A stretch of DNA of 31,904 nucleotides from an uncultured Bacillaceae bacterium (GCA_937983015.1 CALKAK010000088.1:1-31904), one strand, 5' to 3'. Shown: positions 1 through 8,616, counted from the first letter of the stretch. The notes: generated from the letters alone by a model not told the origin. A program made the numbers and translations.

Positions 1-45
1 TTGCACCATTCCCATCCAACGCATTCTCCGGATGAAACGATTCAT
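1..45 (-). CDS. 5' fragment of an unidentified CDS cut by the left edge
   Basis: On the minus strand an ATG at 45-43 opens a reading frame that runs off the left edge, giving 15 residues (MNRFIRRMRWMGMVQ). It is preceded by a near-perfect Shine-Dalgarno sequence, GAGGTGAT, about seven bases upstream. The basic, methionine-rich start could precede a membrane segment or a basic protein, but 15 residues do not allow identification. The strong ribosome binding site is the only real evidence. Confidence 0.45.
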   Translation of the reverse strand, partial: MNRFIRRMRWMGMVQ

Positions 46-262
46 CCTTAATCACCTCACAAAAAATTGTCAAGACATGTCGATTTATATCCTTATTTTT
101 TGATAAAAAGCTCTCGCTATTCTTAACATTCCTGGTAAAACAGTGAATTATTGTTATTGTTCTTTTTTCCGGGTTATAACATTCCTTTTTCTCCTCAATT
201 TGTCGTTTATGTTTCCCTGAGAATAAAACAAACTAATGGTAATAAGAACAGGAGGAGAAAAC

Positions 263-1015
263 ATGTTATCACAAGGACAAATCCGGCAATTAAAACAACA
301 ACTCATTGCAGAGAAAAAGGATATTGCCGAACGCTTAAAGAACAACGATAACTTCCAATTACAACGAAGTCATCCACACGATTCGATAGGTGAATTATCC
401 AGTTACGATAACCATCCGGCCGATGAAGCAACGGAATTGTTCGAACGGGGGAAAGATCTCGCTTTAAAAGAACATTTGGAAAAACAACTGGAAGAGATTG
501 ACCGCGCAGTGGCGGCGATAGCGGAGGGAACTTACGGCCGGTGTGCTGTTTGTGGAACATCGATTCCCTATGAACGTTTGCAGACCATTCCCACGACTAT
601 GTATTGTAAAGAACATAGCCCGAGCCAGGAAACATCGGATCATCGTCCGATTGAAGAGAAAGTGTTCGATCCTCCTTTCGGTCAATTCGATTTTGATGAT
701 GAGCGGGATGAAAGTGTTATTTTCGATGCGGAAGATGCCTGGCAGGAAGTCGCTTCCTGGGGGACGAGTGAGTCGCCATCCGATTTTAGCGATCCGCCCG
801 CACACCGAAATGATTTGAACATCGAACCGGATGAACAACTAGGATATGTAGAAGAATACGAAAATTTTATCGCCGTCGATCTTTATGGCAATGAGGTTAC
901 AATTTTTCCTAGCAAACAACGGAAAAAATACGAGGAAGCACTGGATGAAGAAGGAGTTATGACCGTTTTTGGTGATTTACCCGCTTATGAAAAAGAACCA
1001 TATGTGGAAGATTGA
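263..1015 (+). CDS. yteA: YteA-family regulator, TraR/DksA-type C4 zinc finger
   Basis: A 250-aa protein. The ATG at 263 is chosen because GGAGGAG lies seven bases upstream; an in-frame ATG at 236 has no such site. An N-terminal helical region (about 1-90) leads into a zinc finger with C94-x2-C97 and C115-x2-H118 in a TraR/DksA-like setting (GRCAVCG, then YCKEH). The C-terminal half is acidic. Family knowledge: YteA proteins are DksA/TraR relatives restricted largely to endospore formers and are annotated as sporulation-associated; DksA itself acts on RNA polymerase, but YteA's biochemical role is not settled. The gene stands alone and ends in a strong terminator. Family assignment is firm, function is inference. 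Confidence 0.82.
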   Translation: MLSQGQIRQLKQQLIAEKKDIAERLKNNDNFQLQRSHPHDSIGELSSYDNHPADEATELFERGKDLALKEHLEKQLEEIDRAVAAIAEGTYGRCAVCGTSIPYERLQTIPTTMYCKEHSPSQETSDHRPIEEKVFDPPFGQFDFDDERDESVIFDAEDAWQEVASWGTSESPSDFSDPPAHRNDLNIEPDEQLGYVEEYENFIAVDLYGNEVTIFPSKQRKKYEEALDEEGVMTVFGDLPAYEKEPYVED

Positions 1016-1041
1016 GACTGCATGCGTGCAGTCATTTTTTT
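1016..1041 (+). terminator. intrinsic terminator after yteA
   Basis: A seven-bp stem, GACTGCA (1016-1022) with TGCAGTC (1027-1033), closes a four-base loop and is followed by a run of seven T (1035-1041). It begins directly after the TGA stop and separates this gene from the ABC exporter pair. Confidence 0.9.
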
Positions 1042-1064
1042 GGCAATAATTTCAGTTGCTTTTA

Positions 1065-1093
1065 TTTCGATATACGAAAAAGTTTGCTATGAT
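1065..1093 (+). promoter_or_regulatory. candidate promoter with a short inverted repeat, ABC exporter pair
   Basis: A -10-like TATGAT sits at 1088-1093. About 17 bases upstream the -35 position is covered by the inverted repeat TTTCG-ATATA-CGAAA (1065-1079). The -35 match itself is poor (TTTCGA). An inverted repeat there could be an operator for a repressor, as is common for drug exporters, but no regulator gene adjoins it and five-bp arms may be chance. Confidence 0.35.
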
Positions 1094-1147
1094 AGTGGAA
1101 GGAATTTTAAAAGTATTTGATTAACTCCTTTTTGTAGGAGGGAAACG

Positions 1148-2908
1148 ATGAATCATGTGCTTAAAGGATTAATGCGCTACCGGTTTTATATGGTGATCGC
1201 CTGGTTATTAATGCTCATCGAGCTTGCGGTTGAATTGATGTTGCCTTTATTTCTGGGAACGATCGTCGATAAAGGTATATTGCCACAAGAATTCCGTGCA
1301 GTTTTATACTGGGGGTTGCTCCTTGTTGGTCTGACCTTTCTTTCTTTTCTAGCGGGAATCGGGAACACATTTTTTGCCGCCAAAGTCAGTCAATCTTTTG
1401 CATATGACGTGCGTAACCGGATATTCCAGAAAATCCAACGGCTTTCTTTCGCACAATTAAATCGCTATCCAACATCAACATTGATCACTCGTCTAACAAA
1501 TGATGTACAGCAAATCCAGGCGACCGTTTTTATGATCATGCGGGTGTTTTTGCGAGCACCGCTCATGATCATTTTCGGTACAGTTATGGCCATAACCGTT
1601 CATGCAAAACTTTCCCTCATCTTGATTTTTATAATCCCTGTATCATTACTGTTTTTGTTCTGGATGATGAAAAAGGGCATCGAGTTTTTCCGGTGGGTAC
1701 AAACGAGTCTTGATCAGATGAACCGGATGGTCCGGGAAAATCTTGCCGCCATTCGCTTAATTCGTGCTTTTAACCGCGGCAAGGACGAGTCAGAACGATT
1801 TACGAACATCAATCAACGGTTACAACAACATACGGAACGCGCTTTACGTTTCGCTGAATTGACGGCACCGACATTGTTATTGTTGATGAATAGCTGCATC
1901 GTATTGATCCTTTGGTTTGGGAATATTCAACTTACTGTTGGTGGTGCTGAAGCGGGGGAAGTTGTGGCGATCATCAATTACGGGATGCGTATCACCAATT
2001 CTCTGTCAATATTATCATGGATTATCATGAGTCTTTCGCGATCAAAGGCTTCACTGGATCGTCTTAACGAAATTCTTTCGATCAAAGAAGAGGAAAAACC
2101 TGCTGCTTATAACGGGAAACATGGGATGATCCGTGGCGAGCTGCGATTTCATGATGTTACATTTTCCTATAAACCGGGAAGACCGGTATTAAAACATATC
2201 AATTTCCATATTGGTGCCGGGCAAACCGTGGCAATCATAGGTGCAACCGGTTCGGGAAAAACGAGCCTGTTCCAGCTAATCCCCCGTCTGTTCCAACCCG
2301 ATTCCGGAGAAATTTTCCTCGACGGTAAGGACATTCGTACCTTTCCTTTAGAGACATTACGGCAGGCGGTCGGCTACGTCTCGCAAGATGCCTATTTATT
2401 TACCGGAACCATTAAAGAAAATATCGCCTGGGGCGACCCTGATGCAGATTTTGCCACAATCGTTCAAGCGGCAAAAGATGCGCAAATTCACGATACCATT
2501 CTCCGTTTTCCTGATGGCTATGATACGGTGATCGGTCAAAAGGGTGTCAATCTTTCCGGGGGACAAAAACAGCGGCTTGCTATTGCCCGGGCTCTCGTAC
2601 GCCGACCAAAAATTCTTTTGCTCGATAGTGCGACAAGTGCACTCGATGTCCGCACAGAGGAAAAGTTGTTGGAAGCTTTAACGAATTATGACTGTACGAT
2701 TCTTATGATCACACAAAAAATTTCCACGGCACAAAAAGCCGACATCATTTTATTGATGGACGATGGTGAGATTATTGCCAGGGGCACGCATGAGGAATTA
2801 TTACACTCCTCACCCGTATACCGAAAAATCCATGCATCACAAAAAGAAAGGGGGGATCTCGATCATGTCTATGCAACCGGGTTTGCACCGACGGAGACCG
2901 ATGTATGA
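1148..2908 (+). CDS. ABC exporter half-transporter, degenerate-site subunit (YfiB-like)
   Basis: A 586-aa fused transmembrane (about 1-310) and ATPase (about 325-570) half-exporter of the inner membrane. Walker A is GATGSGKTS (365-373), the signature is a canonical LSGGQ (469-473) and Walker B is ILLLD (489-493). The catalytic glutamate after Walker B is Ser494, and the switch histidine is Gln523 (ITQK). These changes are the hallmark of the non-hydrolysing partner in heterodimeric exporters such as B. subtilis BmrC/BmrD or T. maritima TM287/288. The next gene starts within its 3' end (44-bp overlap), giving translational coupling and near 1:1 synthesis. The N-terminal half reads most like YfiB. 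The substrate (drug, lipid or peptide) cannot be told from sequence. Confidence 0.88.
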   Translation: MNHVLKGLMRYRFYMVIAWLLMLIELAVELMLPLFLGTIVDKGILPQEFRAVLYWGLLLVGLTFLSFLAGIGNTFFAAKVSQSFAYDVRNRIFQKIQRLSFAQLNRYPTSTLITRLTNDVQQIQATVFMIMRVFLRAPLMIIFGTVMAITVHAKLSLILIFIIPVSLLFLFWMMKKGIEFFRWVQTSLDQMNRMVRENLAAIRLIRAFNRGKDESERFTNINQRLQQHTERALRFAELTAPTLLLLMNSCIVLILWFGNIQLTVGGAEAGEVVAIINYGMRITNSLSILSWIIMSLSRSKASLDRLNEILSIKEEEKPAAYNGKHGMIRGELRFHDVTFSYKPGRPVLKHINFHIGAGQTVAIIGATGSGKTSLFQLIPRLFQPDSGEIFLDGKDIRTFPLETLRQAVGYVSQDAYLFTGTIKENIAWGDPDADFATIVQAAKDAQIHDTILRFPDGYDTVIGQKGVNLSGGQKQRLAIARALVRRPKILLLDSATSALDVRTEEKLLEALTNYDCTILMITQKISTAQKADIILLMDDGEIIARGTHEELLHSSPVYRKIHASQKERGDLDHVYATGFAPTETDV

Positions 2909-4664
2909 ACGGAAACGAGAAGAACAAAATTTTCAGTTCAAAACCCTGTTACGCCTCTGGCGCGAATTAAGACAAGATCGCTGGTTATTAATCGCTGTAT
3001 TAGTCACAGTTCTCATCAATTCTTTACTCGCGATTAGTGGACCTTATTTCATCGGCTTTACGATCGATGAAATGATATATCGACGCTCTACTTTACCGAT
3101 ACCGATCTTACTTGTCGGTTTGGTGATCATTTATTTATTTTATTCCTTAACTTCATATTTGCAAAATTACTGGATGATCGGGATCGCCCAAAAAACCGTT
3201 TTCCGGATGCGAACCCGCCTTTTCGACCATTTGCAGAGATTGCCGATCGCTTTTTTTGACAAACGTCAACACGGAGAATTAATGAGCCGAATCACTAACG
3301 ATATGGATAATGTGAGCACGACATTAAATACTTCGATTATACAAATCACATCCAGCGTAATTACTTTATGTGGAATCATCATCGTCATGGTTTCGTTGAG
3401 TCCATTGCTAACCGTGATCACGTTGATGATCATCCCCGTCATGTTTTACGGTATGCGCTGGATCACGAAACGAACGGGTCCTTTATTCCGGAAGCAACAA
3501 CGATTTCTCGGCGTTTTGAACGGGTATATTGAAGAGATGATATCCGGTCAACGCATCATCAAACTGTTTTCCCGGGAAAAAGAGGTGATGGCAGAATTCC
3601 AGAAGAAGAATCAAGACTTGAAAGAGGCAGGCTATTGGGCACAAGTTTATTCCGGATTCATCCCGAAATTCATGAACCTATTAAATAATTTTAGCTTTGC
3701 GATCATCGCGTTTATCGGAGGAATATTCGCGTTAAGAGGTTGGATTACGGTCGGTGTCATTATTACATTTGCGGAATATGCCCGACAATTTACAAGACCG
3801 CTTAATGAGCTGGCAAACCAGTTCAACACAATGCTATCGGCTTTGGCAGGTGCCGAGCGGGTGTATGCGATATTAGATGAAAAAGTGGAAAAAGACGGAG
3901 AACAGGGTACGGTCATTTTAAAAGAAGTAAGGGGTGAAGTCGTTTATCAGAATGTTTCCTTTTCTTATGAGGATCAAGAGGAAACGGTCAACGATATCGA
4001 CTTCCATGTTCGCCCTGGGGAAACCGTAGCACTCGTTGGACCGACAGGAGCGGGTAAAACAACGATCATTAACCTTCTAACCCGGTTTTATGAACCTCAA
4101 AAGGGAACGATTTTGCTTGATGGACGGGATATTCGCACGATTTCAAGGGAAAGCCTCCGTGATCATCTCGGCTTTGTCTTACAGGATGTTTTTCTCTTTG
4201 AAGGGACGATCCGGGAAAATATCCGCTTTGGACGTTTAGATGCAACGGATGAGGAAGTTATGGAGGCGGCGATTCGGGCAAATGCCGACTCTTTCATCAG
4301 GAAATTGCCAGATGGTTACGATACAGTGTTGACGCAGGATGGTGCTGGAATCAGTCAAGGGCAAAAACAATTGATCGCCATTGCTCGAGCTATTCTCCGC
4401 GATCCAGCGATTTTAATATTAGATGAAGCGACAAGCAATATCGATACCGTGACGGAATTAAAAATTCAAGAGGCGCTCGCAAAATTGATGGAAAATCGTA
4501 CCACATTTGTGATCGCCCATCGGCTAAATACGATTCGTGATGCGGATCAAATTCTCGTAATCCATGAAGGTCGGATCATCGAACGGGGAACGCATGAGAG
4601 CTTATACAAGAAGAAGGGGTTCTATTACAACCTGTACTCATCGGCCATGAAGCAAAGTATTTGA
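2865..4664 (+). CDS. ABC exporter half-transporter, catalytic subunit (YfiC-like)
   Basis: A 599-aa half-exporter, the partner of the preceding gene. The ATG at 2865 is chosen for the AAAGGGGGG site about eight bases upstream, inside the upstream gene; an ATG at 2871 is an alternative. Membrane helices lie at about 40-315 and the ATPase at 355-590. Walker A is GPTGAGKTT (392-400), Walker B ILILD (516-520) with catalytic Glu521, and the switch is His552. Its signature is ISQGQ (496-500) instead of LSGGQ. It therefore supplies Walker and switch residues to the competent site and the altered signature to the degenerate site, exactly complementing its neighbour. Substrate is unknown; multidrug or lipid export is the usual role. 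Confidence 0.88.
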   Translation: MSMQPGLHRRRPMYERKREEQNFQFKTLLRLWRELRQDRWLLIAVLVTVLINSLLAISGPYFIGFTIDEMIYRRSTLPIPILLVGLVIIYLFYSLTSYLQNYWMIGIAQKTVFRMRTRLFDHLQRLPIAFFDKRQHGELMSRITNDMDNVSTTLNTSIIQITSSVITLCGIIIVMVSLSPLLTVITLMIIPVMFYGMRWITKRTGPLFRKQQRFLGVLNGYIEEMISGQRIIKLFSREKEVMAEFQKKNQDLKEAGYWAQVYSGFIPKFMNLLNNFSFAIIAFIGGIFALRGWITVGVIITFAEYARQFTRPLNELANQFNTMLSALAGAERVYAILDEKVEKDGEQGTVILKEVRGEVVYQNVSFSYEDQEETVNDIDFHVRPGETVALVGPTGAGKTTIINLLTRFYEPQKGTILLDGRDIRTISRESLRDHLGFVLQDVFLFEGTIRENIRFGRLDATDEEVMEAAIRANADSFIRKLPDGYDTVLTQDGAGISQGQKQLIAIARAILRDPAILILDEATSNIDTVTELKIQEALAKLMENRTTFVIAHRLNTIRDADQILVIHEGRIIERGTHESLYKKKGFYYNLYSSAMKQSI

Positions 4665-4748
4665 ACGGAGTGATTATTGAAGAAGCAAGTGATGGAAGGA
4701 GCTAGAAGTACGGGAATCAAGTAATAAAATAAGGGAGAAACATGGGGT

Positions 4749-4781
4749 TGACCGGTTATGTATCGTATCCGGTCATTTTTT
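4749..4781 (+). terminator. intrinsic terminator of the ABC exporter operon
   Basis: TGACCGG (4749-4755) pairs with CCGGTCA (4769-4775) over a 13-base loop and runs into six T (4776-4781). The loop is long, but position and T tract fit the end of the two-gene unit. Confidence 0.75.
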
Positions 4782-4784
4782 CAC

Positions 4785-4815
4785 AAAAAAGACCTGAACC
4801 TGCCTGATTCAAGTC
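4785..4815 (-). terminator. intrinsic terminator of the minus-strand unknown gene
   Basis: Read on the minus strand, GACTTGAA and TTCAGGTC (4815-4791) form an eight-bp stem with one G-U pair and a nine-base loop, followed by six T (4790-4785). It lies just after the stop at 4819. Confidence 0.75.
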
Positions 4816-4818
4816 AAG

Positions 4819-5544
4819 TTAATGATTGAGGGATTCTTGTAATATTCTTATGTCATCCTCGGATTGAATTTGTAATTCTATATCCCGCAAATCAGTGGCT
4901 ATCCAGGAGAGCGCCTTATAATCCGGAATGAGTCGGTATTTATTTTCGACCCAAATACCACCTCCCCGATCCGTCTCGACATTGAGTCCCAATTCAACAC
5001 ATTTAATAAGTAACTCTCCGAGCATTTCCGACCGTTTTCCCGTAGCCTTCATTCCCCTAATCCCGCTTTTTATTTGACAAATCAGCCGATCGAGGTGATT
5101 CCGGCATAAAATGTCCTTAATAATATTCGGAAAATGTTTAAAACGGGATACGGGGTTGTTTCCCACACTGTCTTTCATCGACCAGAAGAAGATACCGTTA
5201 TTCTCGCCGATGGTAAAGCGGAAATAAATGGTATTTAAATAATTAACCGGGCCGAATTGGTAAACATCCCAATCACCTATACGTTTGATTCGCCAGTGAG
5301 AGGCGAAGAAATAGTTCGCGAACATCCGTTTCGTTTCCATGAACACTTCTTTGAATAAAGGCTGCTCATCGGCATCCTGTGTTTCATCGATTCGATTCAT
5401 ATAATGATCTTCGACCGTAAAAAGTAAAGTACGCCAATCTTTTCGGGAAAGAAGCTTTAATAACCGCTGGTTGTGCGGTTTATGAATATCTTCCAGTGCA
5501 TGATTGATCAATGCCTCACGAATCACGTTTTCCAAATATCTCAT
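4819..5544 (-). CDS. unrecognised 241-aa protein
   Basis: I do not recognise this protein. The ATG at 5544 is preferred because GGGAGGGAG lies about seven bases upstream; a GTG at 5550 sits too close to that site. It has no signal peptide, membrane segment or metal-binding cysteine cluster. It is a mixed alpha/beta-looking soluble protein with aromatic-rich stretches in the middle (around residues 80-120, containing FFASHW and FFWSMKD) and a basic region near residues 150-170 (KSGIRGMKATGKRS). It is monocistronic, convergent with the ABC exporter operon, and has its own terminator. Codon use resembles its neighbours, so there is no sign of recent transfer. A real gene, function unknown. Confidence 0.75.
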   Translation of the reverse strand: MRYLENVIREALINHALEDIHKPHNQRLLKLLSRKDWRTLLFTVEDHYMNRIDETQDADEQPLFKEVFMETKRMFANYFFASHWRIKRIGDWDVYQFGPVNYLNTIYFRFTIGENNGIFFWSMKDSVGNNPVSRFKHFPNIIKDILCRNHLDRLICQIKSGIRGMKATGKRSEMLGELLIKCVELGLNVETDRGGGIWVENKYRLIPDYKALSWIATDLRDIELQIQSEDDIRILQESLNH

Positions 5545-5741
5545 TGCCACTCTCCCTCCCTTTGTCTAGATTATTGAAAATTTGGTTTCTTACTATCATA
5601 CGAAATTTTAATACATATTTCAATAAAAAATTTTAAAATATACGCAGGGAAAATCACAAAATCAACTCATAATATTTTCGTAACGGATACATCATTTTCT
5701 TTTTATCCTTTCAGATCAGCACTTTTTCCTTACCATTCCTG

Positions 5742-5750
5742 TGGTAAAAT
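5742..5750 (+). promoter_or_regulatory. extended -10 promoter element for the oxidoreductase gene
   Basis: TGG followed by TAAAAT (5742-5750) matches the extended -10 form TGn-TATAAT in five of six hexamer bases. No good -35 is visible. The start codon lies 30 bases downstream with AAGGAGAG between. Confidence 0.45.
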
Positions 5751-5779
5751 GAATGTAACGAGAAAGGAGAGATGAAACA

Positions 5780-6772
5780 ATGGAACCATTTCGCTCATTT
5801 GTAATTTTTGAAGAAGATGAGAAAATACGTACAGAGATTCGCATGTTACAGGAGGAGGATCTTCCCGCAGGAGAAGTAACCATTCGCATCCACTATTCCA
5901 GCGTGAATTATAAAGATGCCCTGGCGACATTACCGAAAAGTGGAGTCGTCCGCAAATATCCTATGGTAGGTGGTATTGATTTAGCCGGTACGGTGATCTC
6001 TTCCACGAGTCCCGAATTTCAAGAAGGCGATCAAGTACTTGTAACCGGATATGATCTCGGTGTCGATCATTATGGGGGTTATAGTGAAATTGCCCGTGTT
6101 CCAGCTGAATGGGTCGTACCGTTACCGGATGGTCTTTCATTAAAAGAAGCTATGGTAGTCGGTACTGCCGGTTTCACCGCGGCATTATCCATACAACGTT
6201 TGGAAGAAAATGGTGTGTCTCCCGACAAAGGTCCGGTACTTGTGACCGGGGCAACTGGTGGTGTCGGTAGTAGTGCGGTAGCTTTTCTCGCTCAACTTGG
6301 ATACCATGTGGTAGCCAGCACACGAAAAAGAGATCAAGGTGAATTTTTGCGGGAAATCGGAGCGAAAGAAATCATCTCTACAAAGGAATTAACGAATCCG
6401 GCAAATAAAGCCTTGTTAAAACAACAATGGTTCGCGGCTATTGATCCGGTAGGTGGGGAATATTTACCGGTAATTCTTGCTTCAATTAAATACGGTGGTT
6501 CTGTAGCTTTGTCAGGATTGACAGGAGGGAAGAAATTTACGAGTACGGTCTTTCCATTTATTCTCCGTGGAGTAAATCTACTCGGAATTGATTCCGTATA
6601 TTGCCCGATGGAAACACGGCTAAAAGTATGGGAGCGGATCGCGAAAGAAATGAAATCTCCCGAGTATTTACGTAAATCGGTGCAGGAAATCACACTCGAT
6701 GAACTCCCCGATACATTTTTGAAATTGTTAAAAGGGGAAGCAACGGGCAGGACGGTTGTCCGCTTATTTTAA
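5780..6772 (+). CDS. yhfP: YhdH/YhfP-family quinone oxidoreductase-like protein
   Basis: A 330-aa zinc-independent medium-chain dehydrogenase/reductase, the same length as B. subtilis YhfP. The N-terminal GroES-like domain carries YSSVNYKDALA and GGIDLAGTV. The NADPH-binding Rossmann motif VTGATGGVGSSA is near residues 153-164. No structural zinc cysteines are present, as expected. Family knowledge: relatives reduce quinone-like or acryloyl-CoA-type substrates with NADPH (E. coli AcuI is acrylyl-CoA reductase), but the Bacillus substrate is uncertain. ATG at 5780 follows AAGGAGAG by about nine bases. Monocistronic by spacing; no clear terminator follows. The family is clear; the symbol reflects family resemblance and not proven orthology. 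Confidence 0.85.
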   Translation: MEPFRSFVIFEEDEKIRTEIRMLQEEDLPAGEVTIRIHYSSVNYKDALATLPKSGVVRKYPMVGGIDLAGTVISSTSPEFQEGDQVLVTGYDLGVDHYGGYSEIARVPAEWVVPLPDGLSLKEAMVVGTAGFTAALSIQRLEENGVSPDKGPVLVTGATGGVGSSAVAFLAQLGYHVVASTRKRDQGEFLREIGAKEIISTKELTNPANKALLKQQWFAAIDPVGGEYLPVILASIKYGGSVALSGLTGGKKFTSTVFPFILRGVNLLGIDSVYCPMETRLKVWERIAKEMKSPEYLRKSVQEITLDELPDTFLKLLKGEATGRTVVRLF

Positions 6773-6877
6773 TGGGGAATTTTACCGGGAAAAAATTTTT
6801 CGCTCATTCGTATATAAGCATTTGACAGGAAAACGATGATAAGATAGAGGGGAATTAGTTGGGAGAAGGAGGAACGT

Positions 6878-7492
6878 ATGAATCTAGCAGAAATTTACCG
6901 AAAGATGGATAAAAACAAAACGAATACCCGCAGAGATCATATCCATGCCTACAGTATCTTAATACCGTTAATCGAAAAGAAGGATGGAATCCATGTGCTT
7001 TTTGAAGTGCGTTCCTTGAAGTTACGTAGACAACCGGGGGAAATTTGCTTTCCAGGCGGGAAAATCGAACCGCGAGATCCGGACCCACGGGCCTGTGCAA
7101 TTCGCGAGACTAGTGAAGAACTGGGAATCGCTCCATCGCTCATTCATAATGTGGAACCCCTCACCGCCATTAAGCAGCCGCTCAGTCAGCGGAAAATCTA
7201 CCCTTTCATCGGAACGATCCCCAGTGATGTGGAATTTAAGCCGAACCCTTTGGAGGTGGCGGAAATTTTCACGGTCCCTTTGCATTTTTTCCTCGATCAT
7301 GAACCGGAATGTTATCAGGTACGTTTCCGGGTAGAGCCGGAACCGGATTTCCCATATCATCTGATTCCTGGAGGAAAAAATTACCCGTGGCGGACTCGTT
7401 CGATCGAAGAGTGTTTTTATATTTATGGAAATTACACGATATGGGGGCTAACCGCCCGTATCCTGCGTCAATTTCTACAACTGATCCGCTGA
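6878..7492 (+). CDS. Nudix hydrolase, CoA pyrophosphatase type
   Basis: A 204-aa Nudix protein. The UPF0035-type motif LRRQPGEICFPGG, followed by the Nudix helix ending in RETSEELGI, marks the CoA/acyl-CoA diphosphatase branch (E. coli YeaB, mammalian NUDT7). As in YeaB, the spacing between the glycine pair and RE is one residue longer than the generic Nudix box and an Asp takes the usual Glu position. Expected reaction: hydrolysis of CoA or oxidised CoA to 3',5'-ADP and phosphopantetheine, using Mg or Mn bound by the REx2EE glutamates. The start follows GAAGGAGGAACGT. A TTGACA at 6822-6827 is a candidate -35, but the -10 is poor. Substrate is inferred from the motif only. Confidence 0.83.
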   Translation: MNLAEIYRKMDKNKTNTRRDHIHAYSILIPLIEKKDGIHVLFEVRSLKLRRQPGEICFPGGKIEPRDPDPRACAIRETSEELGIAPSLIHNVEPLTAIKQPLSQRKIYPFIGTIPSDVEFKPNPLEVAEIFTVPLHFFLDHEPECYQVRFRVEPEPDFPYHLIPGGKNYPWRTRSIEECFYIYGNYTIWGLTARILRQFLQLIR

Positions 7493-7589
7493 TCAACGAT
7501 CGGTTGTTTTATTAAGGTATTTGTGATTAAATAGTAAAAGAAATTTGGTATTTTTTAGTAGGAACTTTCGACAAAAAGGAGAAATGATA

Positions 7590-7895
7590 ATGAAAGTAAA
7601 AATTAATCGTAATGCGGCAAAAGTATTAAAGGAAATGTTAAATAAAGAAGAAAATCAAGGAAAGATGGTTCGCGTCTTCGTGACAAGCCAACATGGAGAT
7701 CACGTTCACTACGGTTTTCGATTCGATACACCCGGAGAAAACGATACCGTCGTGGAAACCGATAAAGGTATTCCGGTCATTTTAGAAAAAGATAATGAAT
7801 GGCTTGATGGAGTATGGATTCAATATTTTTATGTACCTGAAGAAGGTTTTATCATCTCCAATCCACAAAAGGGAAACAATCATCACCTTTATTAA
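7590..7895 (+). CDS. HesB/IscA-fold small protein lacking cysteines
   Basis: A 101-aa protein. ATG 7590 is eight bases after AAGGAG; ATG 7584 is too close. The pattern of an N-terminal alpha-helix (NRNAAKVLKEML), a strand VRVFVTSQHG, then DGVWIQYFYVPEEGFIISNP at the end resembles the HesB-like (IscA, A-type carrier) fold. IscA proteins bind Fe-S clusters through three conserved cysteines; this protein has none. It therefore probably does not carry a cluster in the classical way and belongs to a cysteine-free branch seen in Firmicutes. The histidine-rich tail (NNHHLY) and HGDHVHYG offer possible metal ligands. It leads a probable unit with rnhA, 32 bases downstream. Fold moderately sure, function unknown. 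Confidence 0.7.
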   Translation: MKVKINRNAAKVLKEMLNKEENQGKMVRVFVTSQHGDHVHYGFRFDTPGENDTVVETDKGIPVILEKDNEWLDGVWIQYFYVPEEGFIISNPQKGNNHHLY

Positions 7896-7927
7896 CGAAC
7901 GAACGCTCTGCAAAGGTAGTTGAGTGC

Positions 7928-8527
7928 ATGGCAAAAAAATATTACGTTGTCTGGGTAGGGAGAAAAAGGGGAGTTTTTACGTCCTGGCAAGAAGTACAGC
8001 CGCTTGTGAACCGTTATCCGGGAGCGAAGTTTAAAGCGTTCCCGACCAGGGAAGAAGCAGAAGCGGCCTTTCAAAACGGACCGGAAGGTACGAAACAACC
8101 GGTCGAAAAAAAAGAAGGTTACATTGCCGAAAGTCTTTCCGTCGATGCCGCCTGTAGCGGGAATCCGGGACCGATGGAATATCAAGGGGTTTGGACAAAA
8201 ACTGGTGAGCGATTATTCCATTTCGGTCCGGTGATCGGTACGAATAATATCGGGGAGTTTTTAGCGATCGTCCATGCTCTGGCCTATTTAAAAGAAAAGA
8301 ACATGCCTGATGTGCCGGTCTATACTGACTCTGAAATCGCCATGAAATGGGTAACTAATAAGCGTGCACAAACAACGTTACCGAGAACAAAAGAAACAGA
8401 ACGGGTTTTAGAATTGGTAAGACGGGCGGAACGATGGTTAGAGACGAATCCGATTAAAAATCCCATTTATAAATGGCGGACAGAAATATGGGGGGAAAAT
8501 AAAGCCGATTTCGGGAGAAAAGGATAG
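7928..8527 (+). CDS. rnhA: ribonuclease HI with N-terminal hybrid-binding domain
   Basis: A 199-aa two-domain RNase H1. Residues 1-50 (KYYVVWVGRKRGVFTSW, GAKFKAFPTREEAEAAF) form the hybrid-binding domain that recognises RNA/DNA duplexes. Residues 66-199 are the catalytic domain with Asp73 (SVDAACSGNPG), Glu110 (TNNIGEF), Asp134 (VYTDSE) and Asp194 (WGENKADFGRK). All four catalytic acids are present, so it should be active, cleaving RNA in RNA/DNA hybrids. Order, length and motifs closely match the structurally studied B. halodurans RNase H1. The ATG at 7928 follows AAAGG at moderate distance. It probably shares a transcript with the HesB-like gene upstream. High confidence. Confidence 0.93.
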   Translation: MAKKYYVVWVGRKRGVFTSWQEVQPLVNRYPGAKFKAFPTREEAEAAFQNGPEGTKQPVEKKEGYIAESLSVDAACSGNPGPMEYQGVWTKTGERLFHFGPVIGTNNIGEFLAIVHALAYLKEKNMPDVPVYTDSEIAMKWVTNKRAQTTLPRTKETERVLELVRRAERWLETNPIKNPIYKWRTEIWGENKADFGRKG

Positions 8528-8616
8528 TCGATCATCATCAACTCCATCCAAGGCAAGCAAAACGGGGTATATCGTTTAAGCGGTTAGTTTGATGAAAGGA
8601 TCGGGGGAAGGGAGAA

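Noticed and set aside
4743..4805. A 20-codon frame starting ATGGGGTTGACC after AAGGGAG
   Set aside because: It lies within two convergent terminators; the purine-rich run before it is probably chance.
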